Of a stretch of 64,000 bases of DNA, positions 17,055 to 25,016 are shown piece by piece. The stretch is from positions 62,001 to 126,000 of the forward strand of contig NZ_JAYGIN010000002.1 of NCBI RefSeq assembly GCF_034931005.1. The letters are read 5' to 3'. The stretch comes from Arcicella sp034931005. GTDB taxonomy: Bacteria > Bacteroidota > Bacteroidia > Cytophagales > Spirosomataceae. Under the pieces are notes generated by a model. That model was not told the DNA's origin. It did no database searches and saw nothing but the letters and a program-made list of their open reading frames with translations. The position numbers and the translations under genes are program-made. Position 1 is the stretch's first letter. Every line of letters begins with the position of its first letter.

Positions 17055-18727
17055 ACGCTGTATCTATTTAGTAAATAATTTATTTTAGTGTACCTCTCAA
17101 TTACTGAACTATGTTTTAAAGCATTTCTTGAAATGATTTCATCAAACTTGTAATCTTTTAAAAAGTTGATTTTGTAATCATTTAAAAACTCATTCTTATT
17201 ACCTTTTAAATTTTCAAATTGAGTTTCCGACATTTCAGATAATAATACACCCCAAACTTCAAAAAGTGTTTTATTAATAGGTGTTTTTCTTTTGCCATGA
17301 TAACTCTTTCTAAATGCATGTTCTCCAAAAATAATTGATGAACGTATTATCCCTGAAGCGAACCTATTTTTAAGTATTTCTGGGTCACTAATTTTTACTT
17401 CTGAAATAATATTTTCTGAAATCTTCTTTACTTCTTTAGAATTCATCTCAGGCATTGAATTTAATATTTTAAGTGTATCACTTAAGAATCCGTCCATATT
17501 TCCACTCTTGGGATATAAAACATAGTCACGTATCATAAATGATAGAAGTCTTAAAATAAATTCTCTATCAAGCATTCTATTTGCCTTTATTGAACTATTT
17601 GTAACTTTTAAAAATTCATTTGTTGAAGCAAGTTCTTTTAATAAGACGGTTGATTTTCCGCTATACAATGCATGACGTATTTCTTGGTCTGTTAAAGGAG
17701 CACCTCCCCGGTTGACTCTTTTGAAGATATTTCTTTTAACTATTTCGGGTGTACCAGGATTTATGACTGTAAATGTAAATTCCGTTTCTAAGATTCTATT
17801 CTCAATAAATGTTGGTAAGTTTTCAAATGCAACATTATTAAATTGGTCACCCCAAAATTCTAATTTTTGAAGCTTAAATTTTTTATCAATAATATAGTCT
17901 CTAATTGTAGAAAGCCTTTGTAAACCATCTACAACGGTATAATTTCCTTTTTCGTCTGCTGAAACATAGAACATTGGAAGTGGGATTTTAAGCATTAATG
18001 ATTCAATAAGTTGGCACTTTTTATCCATTGTCCAAACATAGTTTCTTTGAAAATCAGGATTCAGATTTATTGTACCTTGCTTTAATCTTCTCAGTAGTGT
18101 GTCCATTGTTATTTTTTTTGTGTCAATGGATATTAATTCAGGGTTAAAAGGTTCGAATTCAGCATCATCAACAGTGAGTTCTTCCTCTTCGAGAATTTCA
18201 TTTGTATAATCTGAAAATAAATAAAAATAGTATCTTATTGTGTCATTATTGATGCTTTTTATCTTTGTTATCTCAAGATGCGAAATAACAGGAAGAGAAA
18301 TTTCTCGAATTAATTTATACCCTTCTGAATTAGAATTAACATAAACTCGAGGGCCTTGTAAATTATTTTGGTCTTTAATCTTAAATTCTATTGTTTCATC
18401 TAACTGTAGAACCTTGCTATATTTGATACTCCATAATTCTTCAAATGTGTCTTTTTCTCGGTACTCCTGTGTAGGTGCAATATGCTCTTTCCTAATTTCA
18501 TCTAAATATTGAATTAAATCTTCTTTTAATAAAAAACAGTTAGCCTCAAACCCTCGTTCTCCGAAAAAATCTATCAGTTTCTCTCCAACTTGTCCAACGT
18601 AAAGTTTGGCCTCTCCATTTCCATCTCCAATTTTATTTGACTGAGCGACAAAAGAATCAGCAATATTTATGCTCTTCAATGTTCCTAAAACTTCAAACTC
18701 TTGTTCTAATATTTCAATTCGATTCAT
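17051..18727 (-). CDS. DUF262 protein with a novel N-terminal domain
   Basis: The 558-residue protein has an N-terminal region (about 1-190) similar to that of the HNH protein: ADSFVAQSNK, then GDGNGEAK, then LIREISLPVISHLEITKI. A DUF262/ParB-like domain follows from about 205: NLNPDFQRNYVW near 218 and the nucleotide motif VVDGLQRLSTI near 262, then IFKRVNRGGAPLTDQEIRHAL. DUF262 in GmrS, SspE and relatives binds and hydrolyses nucleotides and gates a nuclease. Here the usual fused DUF1524 HNH part is missing. The start overlaps the methyltransferase stop by 4 bases. Confidence 0.88.
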   Translation of the reverse strand: MNRIEILEQEFEVLGTLKSINIADSFVAQSNKIGDGNGEAKLYVGQVGEKLIDFFGERGFEANCFLLKEDLIQYLDEIRKEHIAPTQEYREKDTFEELWSIKYSKVLQLDETIEFKIKDQNNLQGPRVYVNSNSEGYKLIREISLPVISHLEITKIKSINNDTIRYYFYLFSDYTNEILEEEELTVDDAEFEPFNPELISIDTKKITMDTLLRRLKQGTINLNPDFQRNYVWTMDKKCQLIESLMLKIPLPMFYVSADEKGNYTVVDGLQRLSTIRDYIIDKKFKLQKLEFWGDQFNNVAFENLPTFIENRILETEFTFTVINPGTPEIVKRNIFKRVNRGGAPLTDQEIRHALYSGKSTVLLKELASTNEFLKVTNSSIKANRMLDREFILRLLSFMIRDYVLYPKSGNMDGFLSDTLKILNSMPEMNSKEVKKISENIISEVKISDPEILKNRFASGIIRSSIIFGEHAFRKSYHGKRKTPINKTLFEVWGVLLSEMSETQFENLKGNKNEFLNDYKINFLKDYKFDEIISRNALKHSSVIERYTKINYLLNRYSV

Positions 18728-20202
18728 GTGCGTGCATATTTAGTAATGTCCATTTGTTTAAGTAAAGCAATAAGAACATCAACTACGATACTGTTTCCTG
18801 CTTGTCTGTACATTTGAGTATCACTTACAACTTGTGTAAAATCATCTCGAAAACCCATTAAACGCAAACATTCTTTTGGGGTTAGTTTTCGGATTTTTCC
18901 AGTATGCGTAACGTAGTTGTCAACTCCAGCTCTATGCATTTTATGCATACTTTGCAAAAGAGGCCTTGCTACTTCAAGGTCTGTTTTAATAGACGTTTTA
19001 AAGGTTTTAGTTCCACTACTCAAAACGTAATCACGAACTTTGTCTGATAGATAATATTTCTCTTCAACATTATTCACGTCAAAAATAAATTCATCAAATT
19101 CACTTTCTCCTTGCTCAAACACAAAGTCTCCGTGCCAATTAAATTGCTGGTTAGCTTTTTGGCAAAGAGCAATTTCTCCGTTTATTTGGGTATAGCGTTT
19201 GTTTCTATTTTTTGAACTTGTGACAAATTTTACACCTTTTTCTTTCAGATAATATTTGCTATCCGTATAATCCTCCAAGAAGTCTTGCATTTTGTGTTCC
19301 AATGCAATAGGCTCAGGGAATGTAAATTTTGTGGTTTTATCTTTGAAGCCAACAACAAAAATTCGTTCTCTGTGTTGTGGTATTCCATAGTTTTTAGCAT
19401 TCAAAACTTGGAAATAGTATTTGTATCCTAATTCGTCAAATGTTGCTTTTATAGTTTCAAAAGTATTGCCACTATCGTGATTTAACAAGCCTTTTACATT
19501 TTCAAAAATGAAAACATTGGGTTGACTCTCTTTTACAACCCTTGCAAATTCATAAAAAAGAGTCCCTCTTGTGTCTTCAAATCCTTTTCTTTTTCCAACC
19601 ATAGAAAACGACTGGCAAGGACTTCCTCCAACTAATAAGTCTAATTTCCCCTTGTATTTATTACCGTTTATCTCGCAAACATCTTTATACCAATTACTCG
19701 CTCCGATTTCGTAATTTGCGAAATAACTTTGCTTTACAAAATCGTCAATGTCACACGCGAATTGGATTTCGGTGGTTAGGTTTAAGCGTTTTAAAGCGTA
19801 TTCTATTGCTCCAATTCCAGAGAACATTGTTCCAATTTTTATTGTTGCATTAGGGTTTGAAAATTCTTTTTCTCGCCAATCTTTTTCAAACTTGATAGTT
19901 TGTTGGACTGTTGAGTGATATTGTAAATGTTCGCTAACAATACTTAAAACTTCTTTATATTGAGGATATTCTTTTAATTCTTCCACGATTTTAGTTGAAT
20001 AATGATAATTTAAAAGAGTTTTTTTATCTGTTTGTAAAATTAAAGAAAGACTATCTAAATGCTCCAAATTAAAGCATCTTTCATCCTTTTCAATTTTTCC
20101 AAGTGTTGAAGGGTCAATATTGATGTGTGCAGCAACTTTACGTAGTGGAAAACCTAATTCTCCTCTTCTTTGCTTAATGTATTCTCCAAATGTTGCTTCC
20201 AT
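18724..20202 (-). CDS. C5-cytosine DNA methyltransferase with N-terminal HTH
   Basis: The 492-residue protein has an XRE-type helix-turn-helix at residues about 5-60 (RKVAAHINIDPSTLGKIEKD). A full set of C5-methyltransferase motifs follows: I FSGIGAIEYAL near 129, IV GGSPCQSFS near 190, VI FENVKGLL near 233, VIII QHRERIFVVGF near 274, and X QAGNSIVV near 468. It methylates cytosine in an unknown site. An upstream TTG at 20262 would extend it, but the promoter lies inside that extension, so ATG 20202 is preferred. The HTH probably represses its own operon. Confidence 0.93.
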   Translation of the reverse strand: MEATFGEYIKQRRGELGFPLRKVAAHINIDPSTLGKIEKDERCFNLEHLDSLSLILQTDKKTLLNYHYSTKIVEELKEYPQYKEVLSIVSEHLQYHSTVQQTIKFEKDWREKEFSNPNATIKIGTMFSGIGAIEYALKRLNLTTEIQFACDIDDFVKQSYFANYEIGASNWYKDVCEINGNKYKGKLDLLVGGSPCQSFSMVGKRKGFEDTRGTLFYEFARVVKESQPNVFIFENVKGLLNHDSGNTFETIKATFDELGYKYYFQVLNAKNYGIPQHRERIFVVGFKDKTTKFTFPEPIALEHKMQDFLEDYTDSKYYLKEKGVKFVTSSKNRNKRYTQINGEIALCQKANQQFNWHGDFVFEQGESEFDEFIFDVNNVEEKYYLSDKVRDYVLSSGTKTFKTSIKTDLEVARPLLQSMHKMHRAGVDNYVTHTGKIRKLTPKECLRLMGFRDDFTQVVSDTQMYRQAGNSIVVDVLIALLKQMDITKYART

Positions 20203-20214
20203 AATTTTCTTTTT

Positions 20215-20262
20215 TTTGGACGACTTTTGTCCAAAAGTACGGAATATGAAATAAAGTCCCAA
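20215..20262 (-). promoter_or_regulatory. Promoter and operator of the cargo operon
   Basis: On the minus strand TTG (20260-20262), 20 bases, then TACTTTTG (20232-20239) forms a Bacteroidota promoter. A perfect inverted repeat TTTGGAC-N7-GTCCAAA (20215-20235) overlaps the -7 element and the expected start point, 13 bases before the methyltransferase ATG. A half-site-like TTTGGGAC overlaps the -33 box. This is the position expected for autorepression by the HTH of the methyltransferase, as is known for M.SsoII-type enzymes. Confidence 0.7.
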
Positions 20263-20292
20263 ATTCCTTTATAAAATGTTGGATTTTATAAT

Positions 20293-20412
20293 TTAGGAAG
20301 TTTTACTTGCCTTCATTGCATCATCAATGATACAAGCAATTCGCTTTTTATGGTTTGTTCTTGCTTGTTGCTCAGGTGTCATTTTCGCTAATAAATTATC
20401 TAAAAGGGTCAT
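20293..20412 (-). CDS. Small 39-residue ORF on the element
   Basis: ATG at 20412 to TAA at 20293. The product MTLLDNLLAKMTPEQQARTN, then a basic segment, is predicted mostly helical. It lies between the ParA-linked gene and the cargo operon promoter. The amino-acid pattern looks like a real small protein, but I recognise no family and the length alone is weak evidence. Confidence 0.4.
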   Translation of the reverse strand: MTLLDNLLAKMTPEQQARTNHKKRIACIIDDAMKASKTS

Positions 20413-20460
20413 TTTAGAATTTTGCTAAAATACTATTTAAACTCTACATCAAAAAAGAGC

Positions 20461-20519
20461 ATTGTGCCTACAATGCTCTTTTTTGTGCCTGCAATTTGGG
20501 GTGTTGTTGTGCCTACTTG
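20461..20519 (-). repeat. Three iterons downstream of the ParA-linked gene
   Basis: Copies of the 14-mer (consensus ATTGTGCCTACAAT) at 20461-20474, 20482-20495 and 20506-20519, spaced 21 and 24 bases apart. The last overlaps the stop codon of the 20513 gene. They match the six copies upstream of parA and are candidate partition (parS) sites. Confidence 0.8.
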
Positions 20520-21085
20520 GTGTTTATGCTGAGTTTACTAAAGTATTTTGACTTTACTGTAATTCCTTCCGATAGTTCCCGATTGACTGAGCCTAAGTAG
20601 AGACGTTTTTTTTGAAGTTTTCCCTCTGTATTGCGAATATACCTGGTTGCATAATGAAACCTACCGTTACTCCTCATTTCGGTTTTTAGAGACCATCCAC
20701 GCATTGATAAATAAACAATTTTGTCTTGTTTGGTTGGCAAAGCTGAAAATTCATCCCAATTCAAGTCATCGTGCGTAACACGTTGTTTCTCTTTTCTCGA
20801 TAATCTTTTAAATTTTTGCTCAATGACAGGCTTATTAGAATCACTACTATTCTCAATAGTTGGTACAACATTAGTCATTGGTGTAAATGCTGTGTTGTCA
20901 ATCTCTAACTTTTGAAATGTTGGAACAGGATTGGTTGGTTCCATTTGTATTGTTTTTGGCTGAGGAGTAGTTTCAATAATCGACTCAGTTGGTTGAACAG
21001 CATTACCAGTTGGGATTTGTAAGCCATTGTTGATTTCCTCTAATTTCTTGAAGACGAAACCGTTTAGTTTGCTTTTCGTTGCCAT
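20513..21085 (-). CDS. ParA-linked protein, candidate partition adaptor
   Basis: The 190-residue protein follows parA by 6 bases on the same strand. Residues 1-90 are Pro/Thr/Asn-rich and probably disordered, with basic residues at the N-terminus that could stimulate ParA. The C-terminal 100 residues are basic and compact (SRKEKQRVTHDDLNWDEFSA, then GWSLKTEMRSNGRFHYATRY). I do not recognise a ParB family, but position and iterons on both sides suggest the DNA-binding half of a partition system. Confidence 0.7.
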   Translation of the reverse strand: MATKSKLNGFVFKKLEEINNGLQIPTGNAVQPTESIIETTPQPKTIQMEPTNPVPTFQKLEIDNTAFTPMTNVVPTIENSSDSNKPVIEQKFKRLSRKEKQRVTHDDLNWDEFSALPTKQDKIVYLSMRGWSLKTEMRSNGRFHYATRYIRNTEGKLQKKRLYLGSVNRELSEGITVKSKYFSKLSINTK

Positions 21086-21091
21086 ACTTTC

Positions 21092-21916
21092 TTATTTTTT
21101 GATGTTCATTGTGTAGCGACTGCCAATTATCTCTCCTGTATTTCGTGCGTATTGCCAAGTTTCGGCTAAACTCTTGTATTCCAAAGCTACTTTTGTACGT
21201 GAGTTGGCTATGATTGTCGGAATACCTGTGTAACCATCTTCAACCACTTTTAACTGTCTTGGTATCCTCTCTTTTAGCATAATTCCCATACCCAATTCTT
21301 TACTATCTTCAACTGAATCAATGAGTTCTTTGTGGAGATTGGTATTTTTCTGAAACATGGTAAAAAGAATACTTTTCGGTTTTTGTTTGAAGACTTTACT
21401 AATCTCTCTATCATGCCATTTGTCGAGAACAGAAACTAAAATTTGAACCCCTGTCATACTTGCTTTAGAAAAGTCAGTTACCAACATCAAATTGTCCGAA
21501 GCGTAAACAGCATTGATAGCATCTAAACCCAAATAGGGGGGAGTGTCAATTATAATTTGGTCGTAATTGTGCTTTACTTTATCAATAATCTGTTTTAAAA
21601 GCCTGTAATCACTTAGTCCGTTGGTTCGTTGATAGGCATACAAATTATTGGGTATATAATCGAAATAAGGAGTAGTTATGATAGCCCTTTGAGGGTCGAT
21701 TCGTCGGTCTTGATAAAGACTACTAATTGTCAATGCTTTTGCGTCTAAAACGGCATCTTCACTGCCTTGTAAATTTATCCCTACGTTTCCCTGTGGGTCA
21801 GTGTCAATCACTAAAACTCGTTCTTTGAGTTTATTTAGTCCTGCACCTAAATTGATGGTTGTGGTAGTTTTAGCAACACCACCTTTAAAGTTTATAATTG
21901 CTGTAATTAGTGTCAT
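21092..21916 (-). CDS. parA: ParA-family partition ATPase
   Basis: The 274-residue ATPase has the deviant Walker A FKGGVAKTTTTINLG at residues about 9-23, the switch region DTDPQGN near 43, and Walker B DQIIIDTPPYLG near 120. It would segregate the element when it is extrachromosomal. A longer frame from 21940 starts with TTG inside an iteron, so ATG 21916 is chosen. An iteron centred about 19 bases upstream suggests autoregulation by the partition complex. Confidence 0.93.
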   Translation of the reverse strand: MTLITAIINFKGGVAKTTTTINLGAGLNKLKERVLVIDTDPQGNVGINLQGSEDAVLDAKALTISSLYQDRRIDPQRAIITTPYFDYIPNNLYAYQRTNGLSDYRLLKQIIDKVKHNYDQIIIDTPPYLGLDAINAVYASDNLMLVTDFSKASMTGVQILVSVLDKWHDREISKVFKQKPKSILFTMFQKNTNLHKELIDSVEDSKELGMGIMLKERIPRQLKVVEDGYTGIPTIIANSRTKVALEYKSLAETWQYARNTGEIIGSRYTMNIKK

Positions 21917-21927
21917 TTTATTGAAAA

Positions 21928-22062
21928 ATTGTGCCTGCAATGGCGTAAAAATCGTTGTGCCTGTTTTGTTATTTTGTTGTGCCTACAATACGTTATGCTA
22001 TTGTGCCTACAATGTATATACGTTGTGCCTACATTGTGTTAAGGTGGCTTTGTGCCTGCAAT
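21928..22062 (-). repeat. Six iterons upstream of parA
   Basis: Copies of the 14-mer start at 21928, 21954, 21976, 22000, 22022 and 22049, 22-27 bases apart. Four match TTGTGCCT(A/G)CAAT fully, and the copies at 21954 and 22022 are degenerate. The unit has inverted ends (ATTGT/ACAAT). The leftmost abuts parA and the rightmost lies in the last codons of the primase gene. They are a candidate parS or replication-control cluster. Confidence 0.85.
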
Positions 22063-22923
22063 TAAGAATTCGTTAAAATCGTTGTAACCTTCATAGATAA
22101 AAGACTGGTCAATTAAGTTTGGGTTTACTTGTTTCAACTTTTCAAAAGCTTTGCGTCCTGCATCATCATTATCCAAAAAGCAGAATACCTTTTTGTATTC
22201 GCTAATGATGGGTAATGCTTTGTTTAGATTACTTGTGGAATTTAGAATAATAGCCGTCATTGTGGGGTTTCGTCCAAAATGCTCAATAGCAGACAGAAAA
22301 TTAAAGAACCCTTCAAATATCATCACTGATTCACTATTGGGTATTTCTACGGAGGAATAGAATTGACATCCAATGTTGATTTTTCCGCCCTTTAATTTGC
22401 TTCTAATCGCATAACCTCCTTTATCGTTGGTAAATCCTATGCCAAAGTATCTCTTCTCGTTATTTACAGAGTATTCCACTTCTTTTAAGTATTGATAGGC
22501 AACTTTAAAACTAATACCTCTAAGTTGGCAGTATTCAATGAGTGCGTAATGTTGTAGTGGTTTTACCGCTATGATTTGGACTTGGCTATTGGATTTGTTA
22601 TTAAGGTTTTGACTTGTTGAAAGAGAAATAATTTCCTTTTCTTTTACCAAGTCAAAATCCTCTAAGAGTTTGCAAGCTTCATTAAAGTTTAGACTTTCCA
22701 TGAGCATTACTAACTCAATAATATTTCCCTTGTCACCGCTTCCTAAATCATTAAAAATATTCTTAGTAGGGTTTACACCGAAAGAAGGTTTTGAATCATC
22801 ACGTATTGGGGAATGATACATAAACCAACTACCACTTTTTGAGGTAGGATTTATTCCTTTATTTGCCAAATAATCCATGATAGATATTTGTTTTAGTGTC
22901 TTTATTTGGTCTTGATTTCTCAT
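22039..22923 (-). CDS. CHC2/toprim DNA primase of the element
   Basis: The 294-residue protein resembles the small primases of Bacteroidota mobile elements. The N-terminal part has YHSPIRDDSKPSFGVNP and NIFNDLGSGDKGNIIELVM, the zinc-finger-like primase region although its CHC cysteines are largely absent. A toprim core follows near residues 195-260: VMIFEGFFNFLSAI and VFCFLDNDDAGRKAFEKL, with the expected Glu and Asp-x-Asp residues. It would prime replication from the adjacent origin candidate. The last codons overlap an iteron. Confidence 0.85.
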   Translation of the reverse strand: MRNQDQIKTLKQISIMDYLANKGINPTSKSGSWFMYHSPIRDDSKPSFGVNPTKNIFNDLGSGDKGNIIELVMLMESLNFNEACKLLEDFDLVKEKEIISLSTSQNLNNKSNSQVQIIAVKPLQHYALIEYCQLRGISFKVAYQYLKEVEYSVNNEKRYFGIGFTNDKGGYAIRSKLKGGKINIGCQFYSSVEIPNSESVMIFEGFFNFLSAIEHFGRNPTMTAIILNSTSNLNKALPIISEYKKVFCFLDNDDAGRKAFEKLKQVNPNLIDQSFIYEGYNDFNEFLIAGTKPP

Positions 22924-22998
22924 TGGTTTTAAAACGGTTTTGACTTCGTGAAAGAAAAATAAACTCCTTCTTTTTCATAAAGTCGAATGGTCAAGGAT

Positions 22999-23291
22999 GT
23001 GGACGGACAGACGGACGGACAAATGGACACATATGCAAAATGTCCGTTTGTCCAGACTGTCCATGTTCTCCATTTTATCTGATTTCTTGAAAGATTTCAG
23101 CCACAAAGTGTGGACGGACAAAATGCGGACGGACGGACAAGGGGGCATATATGTAAAATGTCCGTCCGTCCATATTTGTCCATTTTATCGCATTTCTTGG
23201 AATTTTACATCTAAAAAATGCGGACGGACGGACATTGGACACCTTTACATATATTTTGTCCGTCCGTCCATATAGATAAGTGGACGGACAC
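22999..23291. repeat. GGACGGACGGACA palindrome cluster, candidate replication origin
   Basis: Three large imperfect inverted repeats occupy the 383-base gap between the primase and helicase genes. Each has GGACGGAC-type arms on the left and GTCCGTCC-type arms on the right around AT-rich centres (CATATGCAAAATG, CATATATGTAAAATG, TACATATATTTTG). The repeats and position next to replication genes are typical of a vegetative origin. Overlapping reading frames here are by-products of the repeats. Confidence 0.75.
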
Positions 23292-23306
23292 TTAAAAAAA
23301 TGAAAC

Positions 23307-24416
23307 TCAAAACCCAATTTTGAGATTAGGGTTGTCGTAGTGGTAAATTGTCCGTTTAATATTGTCCCTAACGTCTTCCTCAACCCGAAGAAGTCGGCTG
23401 TTTATAATTGCTTTGAAATACCTATCATTTCGTTTTCTGATAGCATCTTTTGATGAATTTTGTTTAGCTGGTGGAGCATAAAGCACTACCCTTTGTTTGA
23501 GAATGTCACTTGTTAAGCCTGTTCCATTTACATTCTTAAAAACCTTTTCAAGAACTTTAGCAATCTCTATGTTTTTGCTATGGTCTTTATCTTCTGCAAT
23601 CTTTTTGATATTATCCAGCGTTTCATTGTCACATGAAACAGGTTTTCCATTCTCATTAAACTGCCAATAAATTGGTTCTATCCGTTTTGACCCTCTGAAA
23701 TAGGTTGATTTAATGGAGTGAACACCCTTATCTTCTTCATAAGAAACAGAAATAGCCCCCTGACATTTTCGGGCGGCTTCACTTCCAATGTGTCCTCTCA
23801 TCTTTCCATTACTATTTCCACTATTTTCATGGATTAAACATACTATACAGGTATCATTGATAGAACTCATTTTCATTAAATATCTAATAATCTCATTTCC
23901 TGCTGTTTCATCATTGGCACTTGGTAGAAAGTCTGTAACGCCGTCAATTATCCACAAATAGGCATCGTTGTAATGATGAAACAGACTTTTGAGATAGTCC
24001 AAATTTTCGGAGTGGCTATATTCTCGAAGATTTAATGCGATGAAGTTTTCGGGTTGTTCACTCAGTCCTGCAATATCGAGTATTGAAGTAATCATTTTTT
24101 GAGTATCAGCTGGGTTTTGCTCTGTATCTAAGTAGATAACCTTTCTACCTTGACAATATTCAGAACGAATTGATATAGTATCATGCTCTTGCGGAATGTG
24201 TGGCATTAGAGCTGTGGCAATCATAAACCTTGTGATAGTTGATTTTCCTGCTTTGGGTAATCCAGAAGTAAATGAAATATCCCCATTGACCGCAAATACA
24301 GCTTCACTGATTCGGATAACAGGTTTCATTTCTTTGTATTGATTGAAGAGAGTTATAGAAAGGTTCTTTATTTGTTCCAAACTATGCTTAATTTCCTCTT
24401 GTTTTTCTCCTGCCAT
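23307..24416 (-). CDS. RepA-like AAA_25 helicase ATPase
   Basis: The 369-residue RecA-fold ATPase has Walker A SGLPKAGKSTITRF near residue 59, KVIYLDTEQNP near 109, and Walker B LWIIDGVTDFLP near 157, followed by IVCLIHENSGNSNGKMRGH. This matches RepA/KaiC-like replicative helicases of plasmids and Bacteroidota elements. A C-terminal winged-helix-like region (residues 290-360) may bind the origin. The stop codon lies 15 bases from the GGAC block. Confidence 0.87.
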   Translation of the reverse strand: MAGEKQEEIKHSLEQIKNLSITLFNQYKEMKPVIRISEAVFAVNGDISFTSGLPKAGKSTITRFMIATALMPHIPQEHDTISIRSEYCQGRKVIYLDTEQNPADTQKMITSILDIAGLSEQPENFIALNLREYSHSENLDYLKSLFHHYNDAYLWIIDGVTDFLPSANDETAGNEIIRYLMKMSSINDTCIVCLIHENSGNSNGKMRGHIGSEAARKCQGAISVSYEEDKGVHSIKSTYFRGSKRIEPIYWQFNENGKPVSCDNETLDNIKKIAEDKDHSKNIEIAKVLEKVFKNVNGTGLTSDILKQRVVLYAPPAKQNSSKDAIRKRNDRYFKAIINSRLLRVEEDVRDNIKRTIYHYDNPNLKIGF

Positions 24417-24463
24417 TTTTGTAGTTTTGCCTTTGTCTTAAAGAATTTAAAAATTGATTTTTA

Positions 24464-24495
24464 AGCCATTGTGTTGTCGCACAATGGCTTTTTTT
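24464..24495 (+). terminator. Strong hairpin with T tail between HTH and helicase genes
   Basis: A perfect 10-bp stem (AGCCATTGTG and CACAATGGCT) with a 6-base loop is followed on the plus strand by TTTTTTT. The flanking genes are on the minus strand, where no T run follows, so it may act against plus-strand transcription or as an attenuator within the minus-strand unit. Confidence 0.65.
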
Positions 24496-24506
24496 GTGCA
24501 TAGTTA

Positions 24507-24536
24507 TTTGAGCATCATATAAATATGATGCTCAAA
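24507..24536. repeat. 14-bp perfect palindrome
   Basis: TTTGAGCATCATAT and its exact complement flank two bases. It lies just after the stop of the HTH gene and could be a binding site for that protein or part of its terminator. Confidence 0.7.
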
Positions 24537-24551
24537 ACCAATAGTGCAATT

Positions 24552-25016
24552 TTAAGGTTTTTGCTTTTTAATTGTACGGGAATTAATGTACTCGACCAAA
24601 TCAGAGCGTTTGAATAGGATACGTCTTTCTGATATTTGGACAGCTTTTATTTTTCCATCGCCCACTAATTTTTGGAAAGTGGGTCGAGAAATCTGTAAAA
24701 ACTCTATCGTCTTGGTAGCGTTCAAATATTCCTCCTGTGGGAGATTTATGGGATTAGATTTTAGGTTAGTCAAGGCTGTACTAACAATGCTTTGCACCAT
24801 CTCTGAAACTTGCTCCAATGTCAAAACAACTAAATTTGTTTTGGGAATTTCACTTGTATAGTCTAAATTTGCTATAAGGGTATGCGACTTTTTCATCGAA
24901 GGGGATTGATTTAATTTCAAACTACTATCGGTTAAATGTTGAGATTTTGAGTGAACATTTTTGTTTTTTTCATTCAGCAAAGAAAAACGCTTCCCTGCAC
25001 GTGTCGTTTTCGCCAT
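24552..25016 (-). CDS. Excisionase-like helix-turn-helix protein
   Basis: The 154-residue protein has a basic N-terminus and a C-terminal HTH_17 (MerR/excisionase-type) domain at residues about 98-148: YLNATKTIEFLQISRPTFQK, then ISERRILFKRSDLVEYIN. Such proteins next to Bacteroidota integrases act as excision or replication regulators. The gene is 394 bases downstream of the integrase on the same strand. Confidence 0.85.
   Translation of the reverse strand: MAKTTRAGKRFSLLNEKNKNVHSKSQHLTDSSLKLNQSPSMKKSHTLIANLDYTSEIPKTNLVVLTLEQVSEMVQSIVSTALTNLKSNPINLPQEEYLNATKTIEFLQISRPTFQKLVGDGKIKAVQISERRILFKRSDLVEYINSRTIKKQKP

Noticed and set aside
14011..18727. Assignment to GmrSD or to Septu
   Set aside because: GmrSD has DUF262 and DUF1524 and no methyltransferase or SMC-like ATPase; Septu has only ATPase and HNH. 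The shared N-terminal domain and extra subunit do not fit either.
20203..20262. Longer methyltransferase starting at TTG 20262
   Set aside because: The added 20 residues are encoded by the promoter and operator; the -7 box would lie inside the gene. ATG 20202 begins directly before the HTH.
22999..23291. CRISPR array
   Set aside because: Units are inverted, not direct repeats with unique spacers, spacing is irregular, and no cas gene is present.
22997..23383. Two overlapping reading frames (plus and minus) in the GGAC block
   Set aside because: Their peptides are just translations of the tetranucleotide repeats (TDRRTDKW-like), with no independent coding signal; the block is better read as an origin-like repeat.
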